DNA of 64,000 bases, taken from contig URXY01000001.1 of NCBI GenBank assembly GCA_900552015.1, positions 1 through 64,000 on the forward strand, read 5' to 3'. This DNA is from an uncultured Eubacteriales bacterium (GTDB lineage: Bacteria > Bacillota > Clostridia > Oscillospirales > Oscillospiraceae). The notes under the pieces are model-generated. The model was not told where the DNA came from. It saw only the letters and a program-made list of their open reading frames with translations, and did no database searches. The position numbers were made by a program, and so were the translations under genes. Shown here one piece after another: positions 28,234 to 36,870 of this stretch. Each line of letters starts with the position of its first letter. The stretch's first letter is position 1.

Positions 28234-28332
28234 TCAGCGGTTATTGTTGTTCTGCTGGTCCTTGTTCTGCTTCTGCTCATTGGTCTGGTTGGTGTTCTGC
28301 TGGTTCTGATCCTTGTTGCTGCGGTTTTTCAT
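28234..28332 (-). CDS. 32-residue Asn/Gln-rich mini-protein
   Basis: On the reverse strand GGAGG lies nine bases before an ATG that opens 32 codons, MKNRSNKDQNQQ... ending QQNNNNR. The composition is almost entirely N, Q, K, T, D, R, E and S, with no hydrophobic residue after Met. A strong hairpin follows 15 bp after the stop. The composition recalls the smallest acid-soluble spore proteins, but I cannot assign it. It is divergent from infC. Start, ribosome binding site and terminator together support expression. Confidence 0.65.
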   Translation of the reverse strand: MKNRSNKDQNQQNTNQTNEQKQNKDQQNNNNR

Positions 28333-28434
28333 GGTTTCTGCGCCTCCTTTCCGCTTGAACTGCCTGCGAGCATAGTGTGGGCGCGGGAAAGCAAAAATAT
28401 ACCAGATATTTTTGCAAAAAGCGCAAAATTCTTG

Positions 28435-28463
28435 TTGACAAAGCGGCAGGAAGAGAATATACT
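28435..28463 (+). promoter_or_regulatory. Promoter of infC-rpmI-rplT
   Basis: Consensus TTGACA and TATACT with a 17-bp spacer. Transcription starts about 28470, giving a 160-base leader. Confidence 0.92.
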
Positions 28464-28469
28464 CTTAAC

Positions 28470-28633
28470 GCAAAACAAAGAAGAGCGGTGCATCTGTTCT
28501 CACCCCCAGCAGAGCGAAGGGGTCAATCATGGAAAACAAAGCCTTCGGGCTTTTTTGTGTCATGGTACGGGTGCAGGATGTGCGCCCGTTTTTTGTTTGC
28601 GATCTTATCTTTATAAAACGGAGGTGCTTCGGT
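28470..28633 (+). promoter_or_regulatory. Attenuated leader of the infC operon (L20-leader type)
   Basis: Two terminator-like hairpins occur in tandem: AAAGCC-TTCG-GGCTTT with a T run (28538-28557) and ACGGGTGC / GCGCCCGT with six T residues (28567-28594). In Bacillus the same operon is controlled by L20-dependent transcription attenuation in a long leader; that control is inferred here from position and structure. Confidence 0.7.
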
Positions 28634-29152
28634 ATTAGCAGCAACGTGCATCAGATCAACGAAGAGATCCGGGACAGCGAGATCCGTCTCATCAGCGCGA
28701 CCGGCGAGCAGCTCGGCATCATGTCTGCCGCCCAGGCGCAGCACATCGCCGACGAGCAGGGCCTTGATTTGGTCAAGATCTCCCCGCAGGCCACGCCGCC
28801 TGTGTGCAAGCTCATGGATTACGGCAAGTTCCGCTTTGAGCAGGCCAAGCGCGAGAAGGAAGCCAGAAAGAACCAGCATGTCGTCGAGATCAAGGAAGTG
28901 CGCATGTCCCCCGGTATCGACGTGGGCGATTTTAATACCAAGCTGAAGAACGCCCAGAAATTCATTGCCGACGGCAACCGTGTCAAGGTCTCGGTCCGCT
29001 TCCGCGGCCGTGAGATGGCGCATACGGACATCGGCCGCGATCTGCTCGTGCGCTTTGCAGAGGCTGTTGCCGAGGTCGCCAACCTGGATAAAGAGCCCAA
29101 GATGGAAGGCCGCAGCATGTCGATCTTCCTTTCCCCGAAGGCGGGAAAGTAA
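28634..29152 (+). CDS. infC: Translation initiation factor IF-3
   Basis: The 172-residue protein contains HQINEEIRDSEIRLI, the linker ALMDYGKF-like KLMDYGKFRFEQAKREKEAR and the C-terminal domain with FRGREMAHTDIG. IF-3 binds 30S subunits and checks start codons. The start is the non-canonical ATT at 28634, nine bases after GGAGG. The longer reading frame from 28529 would run through both attenuators and lacks a ribosome binding site. ATT/ATA starts are a known autoregulatory feature of infC. Confidence 0.96.
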   Translation: MSSNVHQINEEIRDSEIRLISATGEQLGIMSAAQAQHIADEQGLDLVKISPQATPPVCKLMDYGKFRFEQAKREKEARKNQHVVEIKEVRMSPGIDVGDFNTKLKNAQKFIADGNRVKVSVRFRGREMAHTDIGRDLLVRFAEAVAEVANLDKEPKMEGRSMSIFLSPKAGK

Positions 29153-29191
29153 CTTTGAGCGCCACAACAAATACGAAAAGGAGAAACTACT

Positions 29192-29389
29192 ATGCCCAAG
29201 CTGAAAACCCACAGCGGTTCCAAAAAGAGATTCAACCTGACCAAGACCGGCAAGGTCAAGGCCGCCAAGGCTTTCAAGAGCCACATCCTGACCAAGAAGC
29301 CCACCAAGCGTACGCGCCGTCTGCGTCAGGGCGGCTATGCTGACAAGACCACTGCCAGCACGATCCGCAAGATGATCCCCTACAAATAA
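29192..29389 (+). CDS. rpmI: 50S ribosomal protein L35
   Basis: The 65-residue basic protein starts [17 protein letters not shown] and contains [18 protein letters not shown], typical of bacterial L35. AAAAGGAG precedes the ATG. It is 39 bp after infC and 35 bp before rplT in the conserved infC-rpmI-rplT order. Confidence 0.98.
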   Translation: MPKLKTHSGSKKRFNLTKTGKVKAAKAFKSHILTKKPTKRTRRLRQGGYADKTTASTIRKMIPYK

Positions 29390-29424
29390 TCAGATAACGA
29401 TACGCTTTAAGGAGGCTTTACAAT

Positions 29425-29775
29425 ATGGCACGTGTTAAAGGCGCGATGATGACGCGCAAGAGAAGAAATAAGACCCTCAAGCTCGCCAAGGGCTACTGGG
29501 GCAACAAATCCCGCCACTTCAAGATGGCCAACGAGCAGGTCATGAAGTCCCTGACCTACGCTTACGTCGGCCGCCGCCTGAAGAAGAGAGATTTCCGCTC
29601 CCTGTGGATCACCCGTATCTCTGCGGCCTGCAAGCTCAACGGCATGAACTACTCCACGTTCATGCACGGCCTGAAGACCGCCGGCATCGAGATCAACCGC
29701 AAGATGCTCAGCGAGATGGCCATCAGCGATCCCGTCGCTTTCACCAAGCTCGTCGAGGTCGCCAAGAACGCCTAA
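29425..29775 (+). CDS. rplT: 50S ribosomal protein L20
   Basis: The 116-residue basic protein starts [20 protein letters not shown] and has [20 protein letters not shown]20 is needed for early 50S assembly and in Bacillus represses its own operon through the infC leader. AAGGAGG precedes the ATG. Confidence 0.98.
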   Translation: MARVKGAMMTRKRRNKTLKLAKGYWGNKSRHFKMANEQVMKSLTYAYVGRRLKKRDFRSLWITRISAACKLNGMNYSTFMHGLKTAGIEINRKMLSEMAISDPVAFTKLVEVAKNA

Positions 29776-29785
29776 TTGGATCAGT

Positions 29786-29820
29786 AAAAAACGCCGCTGC
29801 GTATGCAGCGGCGTTTTTTT
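29786..29820 (+). terminator. Terminator of infC-rpmI-rplT
   Basis: AAAAAACGCCGCTGC / GCAGCGGCGTTTTTTT around GTAT. Confidence 0.95.
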
Positions 29821-29894
29821 ATACCCTGCGCCGCCTTTCCTGTGGAAAACGGCACGGGGAAAAGATCATAACGACGGAAAGAGAGAAGAACAGC

Positions 29895-31073
29895 ATGAGA
29901 AAAACGCTCAAACGAAACCTTGCCTACGACGACCGCAACCGCCGCTTTTACGTCTCGCTCTACTATGACGACGGGACGGGGAAACGCGTGCGCCGCACGC
30001 GGACCTACCGGACCATGCAGCAGGCCGAGCAGGCGCTTGCGGACTACCGCTGCGCCCAGCTCGCAAGCGGGGCGAACGCGCCGGCCTACATGACGCTCGA
30101 GGAGTGGCTGCGCTATTGGATGGAGGAGATCGTGACGCCCAACTGCGAGGAAACGACCTGCCACGGGTATGAAAATATCCTCTCGACGCACCTCATCCCC
30201 TCACTCGGGGAGGTGGGCGTGCAGGAGCTCACGGCGATGCGCGTGCAGCAGTACTACGGCGAGCTGCGGCGCAAGGGGCTTGCCAACAACACCATCCGCA
30301 AGCATCATGTGCTGCTGCACGCGGCGCTCGGCGCAGCGATGCGCCAGGGCGTGGTGACGGGGAACGTGACGAATCTCGTCACACCGCCGGCGCATGAAGC
30401 GCCTAAGCACCGCTTTTACGACTCTCAGCAGCTACGCACGCTCTTCCGCGCGAGCGAGGGGACGGAGCTCGAGATCGCGGTGAAGCTCGCGGGGTGTCTT
30501 GGACTGCGGCGCAGCGAGATATGCGGCCTGAAATGGCGGCACGTGGACCTTGCGCGCGGCGTTTTGACGGTGTGCGAGGTGCGTACTGCCGTGAGCGGGC
30601 GGGCGCTTGAAAAAGCACCGAAGTCCTATGCCTCCGAGCGGCGGCTCGCCTTCTGCGGCAACGAGGAGCTGTGTGCGCTGTTGCGGCGGCTGCACAGTGA
30701 GTGGCTGCGGCGGAGAAGAAAGGAACCAAAGTACAACCCCGAAGGCTATATCGCTGTGACCGAAGCGGGTAAGCCCTACCAGCCGGACATTCTGTGCAGG
30801 TGTATTGCGCAGTTCGTCGCCGCTCAGGGTTTGCCGCCCATCTCGCTGCACGGGCTGCGGCACAGCTTTGCGAGCCTTGCCAACAGCCAAAACGTGCCGA
30901 TGTTCAACATTTCAAAGGCCCTGGGCCACAGCTCGACGGCTGTGACGAGCGCGGTGTATATGCACCTGTTCGATGATGCGGTGGCCGATGTTGTCTCGCT
31001 CGTGGCGAACGCCATCACGGGTGAGGAGACCCTCACGGGAACAGAAACGGCAGCGCGGGCAGGGATAGAATGA
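29895..31073 (+). CDS. Orphan tyrosine recombinase/integrase
   Basis: The 392-residue protein has an AP2-like/Arm N-terminal domain (YYDDGTGKRVRRTRTYRT), a core-binding SAM-like domain (about 65-160) and a catalytic domain with Arg in LGLRRSEICGLKW, His-x-x-Arg in HGLRHSFASLAN, GHSS and the nucleophile Tyr in SAVYMHL near residue 355. All catalytic residues appear intact. No excisionase, phage or conjugation genes surround it. It sits directly after the rplT terminator, and its 3' end overlaps convergent ylbJ by 41 bp. A weak GAAAGAGAG precedes the ATG. Confidence 0.92.
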   Translation: MRKTLKRNLAYDDRNRRFYVSLYYDDGTGKRVRRTRTYRTMQQAEQALADYRCAQLASGANAPAYMTLEEWLRYWMEEIVTPNCEETTCHGYENILSTHLIPSLGEVGVQELTAMRVQQYYGELRRKGLANNTIRKHHVLLHAALGAAMRQGVVTGNVTNLVTPPAHEAPKHRFYDSQQLRTLFRASEGTELEIAVKLAGCLGLRRSEICGLKWRHVDLARGVLTVCEVRTAVSGRALEKAPKSYASERRLAFCGNEELCALLRRLHSEWLRRRRKEPKYNPEGYIAVTEAGKPYQPDILCRCIAQFVAAQGLPPISLHGLRHSFASLANSQNVPMFNISKALGHSSTAVTSAVYMHLFDDAVADVVSLVANAITGEETLTGTETAARAGIE

Positions 31074-31968
31074 GCGAGAGCAGGGCCTGCACGGCCTTGC
31101 CGCGCAGGTAGTACCTGGCGGAAAGACCGCTCTTCCCCAGCGCGCCGAGAGTCTGGCAGTGGACGCTCAGCCCGCCCCAGGCGAGCAGCACCGCGCAGGC
31201 GAGAAAGCCTGCGCGCGTGTTCGGCAGGGTCATGACGCCATTTGTCAGCTCGAAAAAGCCGACGAGCAGCGCGCACGGCAGCGAAGAGAGAAGCTGCGCG
31301 GGCAGCGCGCGTAGGAAAAGGCACGTGAGTACCTGAAAAATGACGACAAAGGCGCAGACATTCAAAATACCTGCGAGCGCGCCCTGCACCGCGGCGGGAA
31401 AGGCCGCGGAAAGCGGTACGTGCTCCCGCTTCGCCGATGAAACAGTGCGGGATGGATGTAGCGGCGGCAGACGGCGCGTGAGCAGCATTCCCGTGAAGAG
31501 CGCTGAGGCGACGTGGATGAGATAGAGCGCCGCGCCTGCGCGCGGCGAGGCAAACACCGCCCCGCCGCAGATGCCGAGGAGAAAGCCGGGGCCTGCATTG
31601 TTGCAGAAGAGGAGTAGCCGCTCGCCCTCCTCGCGCGGGAGCACACCGCTTTCCGTCAGCTCTGCGGCGGTCCGTGCGCCGACAGGGTAGCCGCCGCAGA
31701 GACCCAGTGCCAGCGCGGCCGCGCACGCGCCGGAGAGACCGAACAGCGGGCGCATCAGCGGCGCGAGCAGCGAGGCGAGCACCTCCGATGCGCCGCAGGA
31801 GATGAGCAGCGACGAGAGCACGAAGAACGGAAACAGCGAAGGAATGACCGTCTGCGCGCAGAGCACGAGCGCATCGTGCGCGGCCTGCGTCCCCGTATCC
31901 GGAAAGAGCAGCAGCGAAAGAAGGCAGAAAAGCGTCGCGGCCATCGCCGCACACACGCGAAATTTCAT
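31033..31968 (-). CDS. ylbJ: Sporulation integral membrane protein YlbJ
   Basis: The 311-residue protein has about eight helices and the Gate/nucleoside-recognition signature: VIPSLFPFFVLSSLLISCG near residue 40, GLCGGYPVGARTAAEL and FCNNAGPGFLLGICG. YlbJ is a sigma-E-controlled membrane protein needed for spore cortex or heat resistance in Bacillus. ATG at 31968 follows GGGGGTGA. It is divergent from yqfC-yqfD, another sigma-E-type sporulation pair, fitting joint control in the mother cell (inference). Confidence 0.9.
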   Translation of the reverse strand: MKFRVCAAMAATLFCLLSLLLFPDTGTQAAHDALVLCAQTVIPSLFPFFVLSSLLISCGASEVLASLLAPLMRPLFGLSGACAAALALGLCGGYPVGARTAAELTESGVLPREEGERLLLFCNNAGPGFLLGICGGAVFASPRAGAALYLIHVASALFTGMLLTRRLPPLHPSRTVSSAKREHVPLSAAFPAAVQGALAGILNVCAFVVIFQVLTCLFLRALPAQLLSSLPCALLVGFFELTNGVMTLPNTRAGFLACAVLLAWGGLSVHCQTLGALGKSGLSARYYLRGKAVQALLSLILSLPALPFLFP

Positions 31969-32080
31969 GTCCGTCACCCCCGCAGAGAGCCTATGCGGAG
32001 GAACCGGCGAACTTGCCGCCGCTCGGACAGGCAACATGGCGCGGGAAAGCGCATAAGGTTTTGGCAAAGGGGAGATGACG

Positions 32081-32365
32081 ATGGAACGAAACGAGCGGCC
32101 CCGTCACGCCATGACGCGCGCGGCCGAGCTTTTTGACCTGCCGGCGGATATCGTGGCGGGCCTGTGCCATTTGGAGATGATCGGCGACCGCCAGCTCTTT
32201 TTGGAGGGCCACGGCGGGATACTGTCCTATGGAACGGAGAGGATCGATATCAACGCCGGACCGCTCATCCTGCGCGTGCATGGCGAAGGTCTGGCGCTTT
32301 GCAGCATGACGGACGCGGAGGTGCGCATCTCCGGCAGGATCGACGCGGTGGAATATGTGAGATGA
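32081..32365 (+). CDS. yqfC: Sporulation protein YqfC (YabP family)
   Basis: The 94-residue protein has the YabP/YqfC core: LFDLPADIVAGLCHLEMIG, LEGHGGILSYG, and ISGRIDAVEYV at the C-terminus. It is a mother-cell sporulation protein of unknown mechanism. ATG at 32081 has GGGGAG six bases upstream, better than ATG at 32075. It precedes yqfD by 7 bp in the conserved order yqfC-yqfD-phoH-ybeY-era. Confidence 0.92.
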   Translation: MERNERPRHAMTRAAELFDLPADIVAGLCHLEMIGDRQLFLEGHGGILSYGTERIDINAGPLILRVHGEGLALCSMTDAEVRISGRIDAVEYVR

Positions 32366-32372
32366 GGGCAAA

Positions 32373-33584
32373 ATGCTGAAAAAAACAGTCAAGCTGCTGC
32401 GCGGCAGCGTGCGCGTGCGTGCGCAGAGCGTTTATCCCGAGCGGGTGCTGAACCTGTGCTCGGCGCGGGGTATCGAATTCTGGGACCTCAAATGGCTGAG
32501 CGCGTCAGAGCTGTCGTTCTGTCTTTCGCGCAGAGACCTGCGCACGCTGCGGCGGGCGGCGGAGGGCATCGAAGCAGAGCTCTCGGTCGAGAGCACGGCG
32601 GGCGCGCCGTTTTTTCTCGCGCGCTTTCGCCGCCGCTACGCGCTGCTTGCAGGCGGGGCGCTGTGCTGTGCGCTGCTGCTCGTGAATTCACTTTTTATCT
32701 GGGACTTTGAGGTGACGGGCAACGAGAAAGTACCGACGGAGAGCATCCTGCGCGCGCTGCGCGAACAGGGCGTGCACCGGGGGACCTTCGCCTATTCCTT
32801 TAAGTCGCAGGATATCTGCAACCGTGTGCTGCCGGAGCTGAATGACCTCTGCTGGCTCGCTGTCAATGTGCGCGGCTGCAAGGCCTATGTGCAGGTGCGC
32901 GAGCGCGTGCGCGCACCCGAGCGGGTAAACGAGAGCGCGCCAACGAATGTTATCGCAAAGCGCGCAGGCCTTGTGACGAAGGTCCGCGCGCTGGACGGAG
33001 AGAAGAAGGTCCTGCCCGGCACGAGCGTGCAGGCAGGACAGCTCCTCATCGCGGGCGTGGTGGAGACCGGTGGGACGGAAAAGCCGAGCGTCGCCACGCG
33101 CTTTTTGGCCGGCAAGGGCGAGGTGTGGGCACGTACATGGTATGAGCTGAGCGTGCGCATTCCGCTCACCTATGAGCAAAAGACCTACACCGGCGGCGAA
33201 AAGCGGCGGTTTTCGCTGCTCTGGGGCGAAAAACGGCTGAAAATTGGCGCAAATGGGAGTAGCATTTGCCATAGCGATCGTGATAAAATAAAGAATCAAA
33301 CACCATGGTCGCTCTTCGGCCTTGTCTCGCTCCCCATCACGTGGGAGAAGGAGACGTATCTGCCCTACGAAACGATCCTCGTCACGCGCACGCGCGCGGA
33401 GGCGGAAAATATCGGGGAGGAAGTGCTCAAAGCACAGCTCGCCGCCCTTCTCGGAAAGGACGGCAGCGTGACGAGCGAGCGCGTCGCCTCCGCCGTGCAG
33501 GGCGATACGCTGCTCGTGACGCTCAGCGCGGAATGCGAGGAGCAGATCGGGCGGGAGGTGCCGATCGCGATCGACGAAGGATAG
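32373..33584 (+). CDS. yqfD: Sporulation protein YqfD
   Basis: The 403-residue protein matches YqfD: an N-terminal cytoplasmic domain with GIEFWDLKW and FCLSRRDLRTL, one membrane helix (about 92-110, YALLAGGALCCALLLVNSLF) followed by VTGNEKVPTESIL, and an extracytoplasmic domain with ELNDLCWLAVNVRGCKAYVQ. Sigma-E dependent in Bacillus and needed for sporulation at stage IV. The internal 275-310 region (HSDRDKIKNQTPW) is more hydrophilic than the rest. A weak GAGGGC lies before the ATG. Confidence 0.93.
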   Translation: MLKKTVKLLRGSVRVRAQSVYPERVLNLCSARGIEFWDLKWLSASELSFCLSRRDLRTLRRAAEGIEAELSVESTAGAPFFLARFRRRYALLAGGALCCALLLVNSLFIWDFEVTGNEKVPTESILRALREQGVHRGTFAYSFKSQDICNRVLPELNDLCWLAVNVRGCKAYVQVRERVRAPERVNESAPTNVIAKRAGLVTKVRALDGEKKVLPGTSVQAGQLLIAGVVETGGTEKPSVATRFLAGKGEVWARTWYELSVRIPLTYEQKTYTGGEKRRFSLLWGEKRLKIGANGSSICHSDRDKIKNQTPWSLFGLVSLPITWEKETYLPYETILVTRTRAEAENIGEEVLKAQLAALLGKDGSVTSERVASAVQGDTLLVTLSAECEEQIGREVPIAIDEG

Positions 33585-33607
33585 CATCTTTCAGGAGGAA
33601 ATACAGC

Positions 33608-34579
33608 ATGGAACAGCGCATCAGCATCGAGCGCATGGAGCAGGCGGTCAATTTGTTCGGCTCGTTCGACGAGAACGTGCGCCTGATCGAATCGGAATTC
33701 AAAGTCACGGTGTCGAACCGCGAGGGGGAGCTGCGCGTGAACGGCGAGGTCGAGGATACGATGCTCGCCGTGAAGGCGCTCAATGCACTGCTCACGATCT
33801 CAAACCGCGGCGAGCCCATCACCGAGCAGAATGTGCGCTACGTGATCTCGCTCGTGCGCGCGGGGCAAGAGGACCGCATCAGCGAGCTGACGCAGGACGT
33901 CATCTGCATCAGCTCCAAGGGCCGCCCCATCAAGCCCAAGACCATCGGACAGAAAAAATACATCGAGTCCGTTTTGAAAAACACCATCACCATCGGCGTC
34001 GGCCCCGCCGGCACGGGCAAGACCTACCTTGCCGTCGCCGCGGCGGTCGCGGCCTTCCGCGAGCGCAAGGTGAACCGCATCATCTTGACGCGCCCTGCGG
34101 TCGAGGCGGGCGAGCGCCTCGGCTTTTTGCCGGGCGACTTGCAGAGCAAGGTCGACCCGTACCTGCGCCCGCTCTATGACGCGCTCTTCGATATGCTCGG
34201 CGCGGAGACGTACCAGAAATATTTAGAGCGCGGCAATATCGAGGTCGCGCCGCTCGCCTATATGCGCGGCCGCACGCTGGACGACAGCTTTATCATTTTG
34301 GACGAGGCGCAGAACACGTCCTGCGAGCAGATGAAAATGTTCTTAACGCGCATGGGCTTCAACTCGAAAATGGTCATCACCGGCGACGTGACGCAGATCG
34401 ACCTGCCAGCGGACAAGATGAGCGGCCTGAAGCAGGCCGTGCGCGTGCTGAAGGACGTCGAGGGCATCGGCATCTGCGAGCTGACCGATCAGGACGTGGT
34501 GCGCCATGTGATGGTCCAGCGCATCATCAAGGCCTACGCGGACTATGAGGCCGCGCGCAGCGAAAAGAGGAAAAAGTGA
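33608..34579 (+). CDS. phoH: PhoH-like ATPase
   Basis: The 323-residue protein has an N-terminal KH-like region and a P-loop ATPase domain with Walker [12 protein letters not shown] near residue 138, [17 protein letters not shown], Walker [10 protein letters not shown] and the sensor [11 protein letters not shown]. PhoH proteins bind RNA and have been linked to ribosome-associated functions. AGGAGG lies upstream of ATG 33608; the longer frame is inside yqfD. Its stop overlaps the ybeY start by one base. Confidence 0.94.
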   Translation: MEQRISIERMEQAVNLFGSFDENVRLIESEFKVTVSNREGELRVNGEVEDTMLAVKALNALLTISNRGEPITEQNVRYVISLVRAGQEDRISELTQDVICISSKGRPIKPKTIGQKKYIESVLKNTITIGVGPAGTGKTYLAVAAAVAAFRERKVNRIILTRPAVEAGERLGFLPGDLQSKVDPYLRPLYDALFDMLGAETYQKYLERGNIEVAPLAYMRGRTLDDSFIILDEAQNTSCEQMKMFLTRMGFNSKMVITGDVTQIDLPADKMSGLKQAVRVLKDVEGIGICELTDQDVVRHVMVQRIIKAYADYEAARSEKRKK

Positions 34580-35070
34580 TGGCAAAGAGACATTATATCC
34601 CCATTACGGCGGACGTGCCCGGCGTGAGCGACAGCAAATGCGCCTTCATCCGCAAGGTCATCCGCACGGCGCTCGCCGCCGAGGGCGTCGATTTTCCCTG
34701 CGAGATCGACGTGCGGCTGACGAACGATGAGATCATCCACGAGATCAACCGCGAAATGCGCGAGGTCGACCGCGCGACGGATGTTCTGAGCTTCCCAATG
34801 TTTGAGCTTTCGCCCGGAGAACTGCCGGGTACGGAGGACGCTGACCCCGGCACGGGTCTCGTGCCGCTCGGCGACATGGTCATCTCGCTCGAGCACGTCG
34901 CCGCGCAGGCGAAGGAATACGGCCACTCCAACCGCCGCGAGCTGGCGTACCTCGTGACGCACTCGGTGCTTCACCTTCTGGGCTACGACCATCTGGACGA
35001 GGGCCCCATGAAAAAACAAATGCGCGAGCATGAAGAGCGCATCATGACGCTTCTTGCGCTCGAGCGATAA
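34579..35070 (+). CDS. ybeY: Endoribonuclease YbeY
   Basis: The 163-residue protein has the UPF0054 zinc site HSVLHLLGYDH near residue 133 (H-x3-H-x5-H) and RATDVLSFPMF. YbeY is a metal-dependent RNase in 16S rRNA 3'-end maturation and ribosome quality control, and interacts with Era. TGATG joins it to phoH. The gene order phoH-ybeY-era lacks the dgkA and cdd genes often inserted between ybeY and era. Confidence 0.96.
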   Translation: MAKRHYIPITADVPGVSDSKCAFIRKVIRTALAAEGVDFPCEIDVRLTNDEIIHEINREMREVDRATDVLSFPMFELSPGELPGTEDADPGTGLVPLGDMVISLEHVAAQAKEYGHSNRRELAYLVTHSVLHLLGYDHLDEGPMKKQMREHEERIMTLLALER

Positions 35071-35149
35071 AAAAGTAAAATGGGACAGCCCTGCTGTCCT
35101 TACAATAAAACAATGTTCAACGAACAGAGAAAGTTGAGGATCACCTATC

Positions 35150-36046
35150 ATGAACAAAACGAAGACCGCTATGATCACCGTCTGCGGACGGCCGAACGTC
35201 GGCAAGTCCAGCCTGACCAACGCCCTTGTGGGCGAGAAGATCGCCATCGTCTCCAACAAGCCCCAGACCACGCGCAACCGCATCTACGGCGTGGTGAACC
35301 GCGATGATACGCAGTATGTGCTGCTCGATACGCCGGGCTTCCACAAGGCGCGCAACCGCCTTGGAGACTATATGGTGAAGGTCACGCGCGAATCCATCGC
35401 GGACGTGGACGCGGTGCTGCTGCTCGTCGAGCCTGTGCCGCACGTCGGCATCCCCGAAGCGGAGCTCATTGAAAAGATCAAGGCTTCTCATCTGCCGGCG
35501 ATTTTGTGCATCAACAAGATCGATACCATCGAGCGCAAGGACGACCTGCTCGCCGTCATCGCGGCGTACAGCGAGGCCTATCCCTTCGACGCTATCATCC
35601 CTATCTCCGCACGCACGCACGAGGGGCTGGAAGAGCTGATGAGCGAGCTTTCGAAGTACGCCGCCGAAGGTCCCCAGCTCTTCCCCGACGGCATGACGAC
35701 CGACCAGCCTGACCGTCAGGTCGTTGGCGAGATCGTGCGCGAAAAGTTGCTGCGCAACTTGGATAAAGAAATCCCGCACGGCACGGCCGTTGAGATCACG
35801 CGTTTCATCGAGCGCGATGACGAGGTCATCGAGGTCGACGCGACCATCTACTGCGAAAAGGCGAGCCACAAGGGCATCATCATCGGCAAAAACGGCGCGA
35901 TGCTCAAGAAGATCTCGACCGAGGCGCGACAGGACATCGAGCGCTTCATGGGCACGAAGGTCTACCTCGAGACCTGGGTCAAGGTCAAGGAAAACTGGCG
36001 CGACAACATGAACTATATCAGAAGCTTCGGCTACGACGAGCAGTAA
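35150..36046 (+). CDS. era: GTPase Era
   Basis: The 298-residue protein has G1 GRPNVGKSS, G2 TTRNRI, G3 DTPGF and G4 NKID, then a C-terminal KH domain with GKNGAMLKKISTEARQDIE. Era binds the 3' end of 16S rRNA and controls 30S maturation. A weak TTGAGG lies 10 bases before the ATG. The 80-bp gap from ybeY has a GGACAG/CTGTCC hairpin and no obvious promoter, so it is probably in the same transcript. Confidence 0.97.
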   Translation: MNKTKTAMITVCGRPNVGKSSLTNALVGEKIAIVSNKPQTTRNRIYGVVNRDDTQYVLLDTPGFHKARNRLGDYMVKVTRESIADVDAVLLLVEPVPHVGIPEAELIEKIKASHLPAILCINKIDTIERKDDLLAVIAAYSEAYPFDAIIPISARTHEGLEELMSELSKYAAEGPQLFPDGMTTDQPDRQVVGEIVREKLLRNLDKEIPHGTAVEITRFIERDDEVIEVDATIYCEKASHKGIIIGKNGAMLKKISTEARQDIERFMGTKVYLETWVKVKENWRDNMNYIRSFGYDEQ

Positions 36047-36057
36047 GAAAGAAAAAC

Positions 36058-36246
36058 ATGTCCGATAAGAAAGAAAAGAAGACCGATGACAGCGGCAATT
36101 GTATGATTTTTGGTATGCTGATCGGCATGAGCATCGGCTTTGCACTGGGGCAGCCGCTTTTTAACAACATGGCCGCCGGTATGGCGAGCGGTATGTGCAT
36201 CGGTATGGCGATCGGCAGCTTCATTGACTGCATCAAAAAGCAGTAA
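36058..36246 (+). CDS. Small glycine-zipper membrane protein
   Basis: The 62-residue protein has a charged N-terminus (MSDKKEKKTDDSGN) and one long or two short helices rich in Gly/Met/Ala (MLIGMSIGFALGQPLF, GMASGMCIGMAIGSF), the GxxxG pattern of glycine-zipper proteins. It starts 11 bp after era with a weak AAGAAAG. Function unknown. Confidence 0.7.
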   Translation: MSDKKEKKTDDSGNCMIFGMLIGMSIGFALGQPLFNNMAAGMASGMCIGMAIGSFIDCIKKQ

Positions 36247-36414
36247 TAAATTTTCCCAGCCATAGTTCGTGGAGATACTCTCATGCTAAGCATGAGGTGA
36301 GAGAATTGCGAAACGGATATTTCGCGCTGTTTTTGAAAACCGGCGAGCCGATTTTTTATTTACTGGCAGTAAATGATACCCCTTGAGGGGTGAGGGATTT
36401 TTCCCCTGCACCGT

Positions 36415-36700
36415 GCAGGGGATGCGGGAAAGGGGGATATTCTCTTTCTCGAAAGAGAATATCCCCCTTACACCCCCAAGAGCAAGGACGAGGGGAGGAC
36501 CCCTCGACCCCCGCATTGCCGGTCTGGGACGTGAAGAGCTGCGGCGCTTGCCGAATCAGGTGCCTGCCAAATGATGTATCTAAACGATTTGACTTGCTCC
36601 TATCATCCGCTGCCGCTCTGCCCATCTTGTAGAAGTACAGCCTAATTTCCGTCTACTGCCAGTCTCCACAATGCGGCGAGCGCAGCAATGCCGCATTTGG
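36415..36700 (-). repeat. Dispersed repeat, copy C (reverse orientation)
   Basis: The terminal hairpin is a 19-bp arm AAGGGGGATATTCTCTTTC with a 2-base loop (36430-36469), then CACCCCCAAGAGC, a CGAGGGG/CCCCTCG hairpin, GCGGCG...GAAGAGCT, GGTGCCTGCC, CCGCTGCCGCTCTGCC, AATTTCCGTCTA and a GCGGC...GCCGC palindrome. It matches copy B in reverse. The forward strand encodes the decayed peptide IAGLGREELRRLPNQVPAK. Confidence 0.8.
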
Positions 36701-36704
36701 CACG

Positions 36705-36870
36705 CAGTCTGCCGCCAAGCAAACGTCACTCGCGCCTCACGACAGTAAGGCGCGGTTGCAATCGGTAACGGATAGTAGGGATTCATGGCGAAGCCATGTA
36801 CACCGCACCCGATTGCGCAGCGTGTGTAGCTCTTCAAGATCGAGACTGCCAATGTAAACGCCTTTCTTTT
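36705..36870 (+). repeat. Dispersed repeat, copy D (forward, partial)
   Basis: It shares with copy B the blocks AGTAAGGC, CGGATAGTAGG, GCACCCGATTGCGCAG and AGCTCTTCAAG, then GACTGCCAATG. Copies C and D form a head-to-head inverted pair. The reverse strand reads IGSLDLEELHTLRNRV. 36871-37005 holds only short hairpins before remB. Confidence 0.7.

Noticed and set aside
28529..28633. N-terminal extension of IF-3 from ATG 28529
   Set aside because: The extension is encoded by two terminator hairpins, and homology begins at the ATT codon after a good ribosome binding site.
36286..36632. Short frames on both strands inside repeat copy C
   Set aside because: They depend on hairpin sequence and repeats, lack ribosome binding sites, and are broken in other copies.
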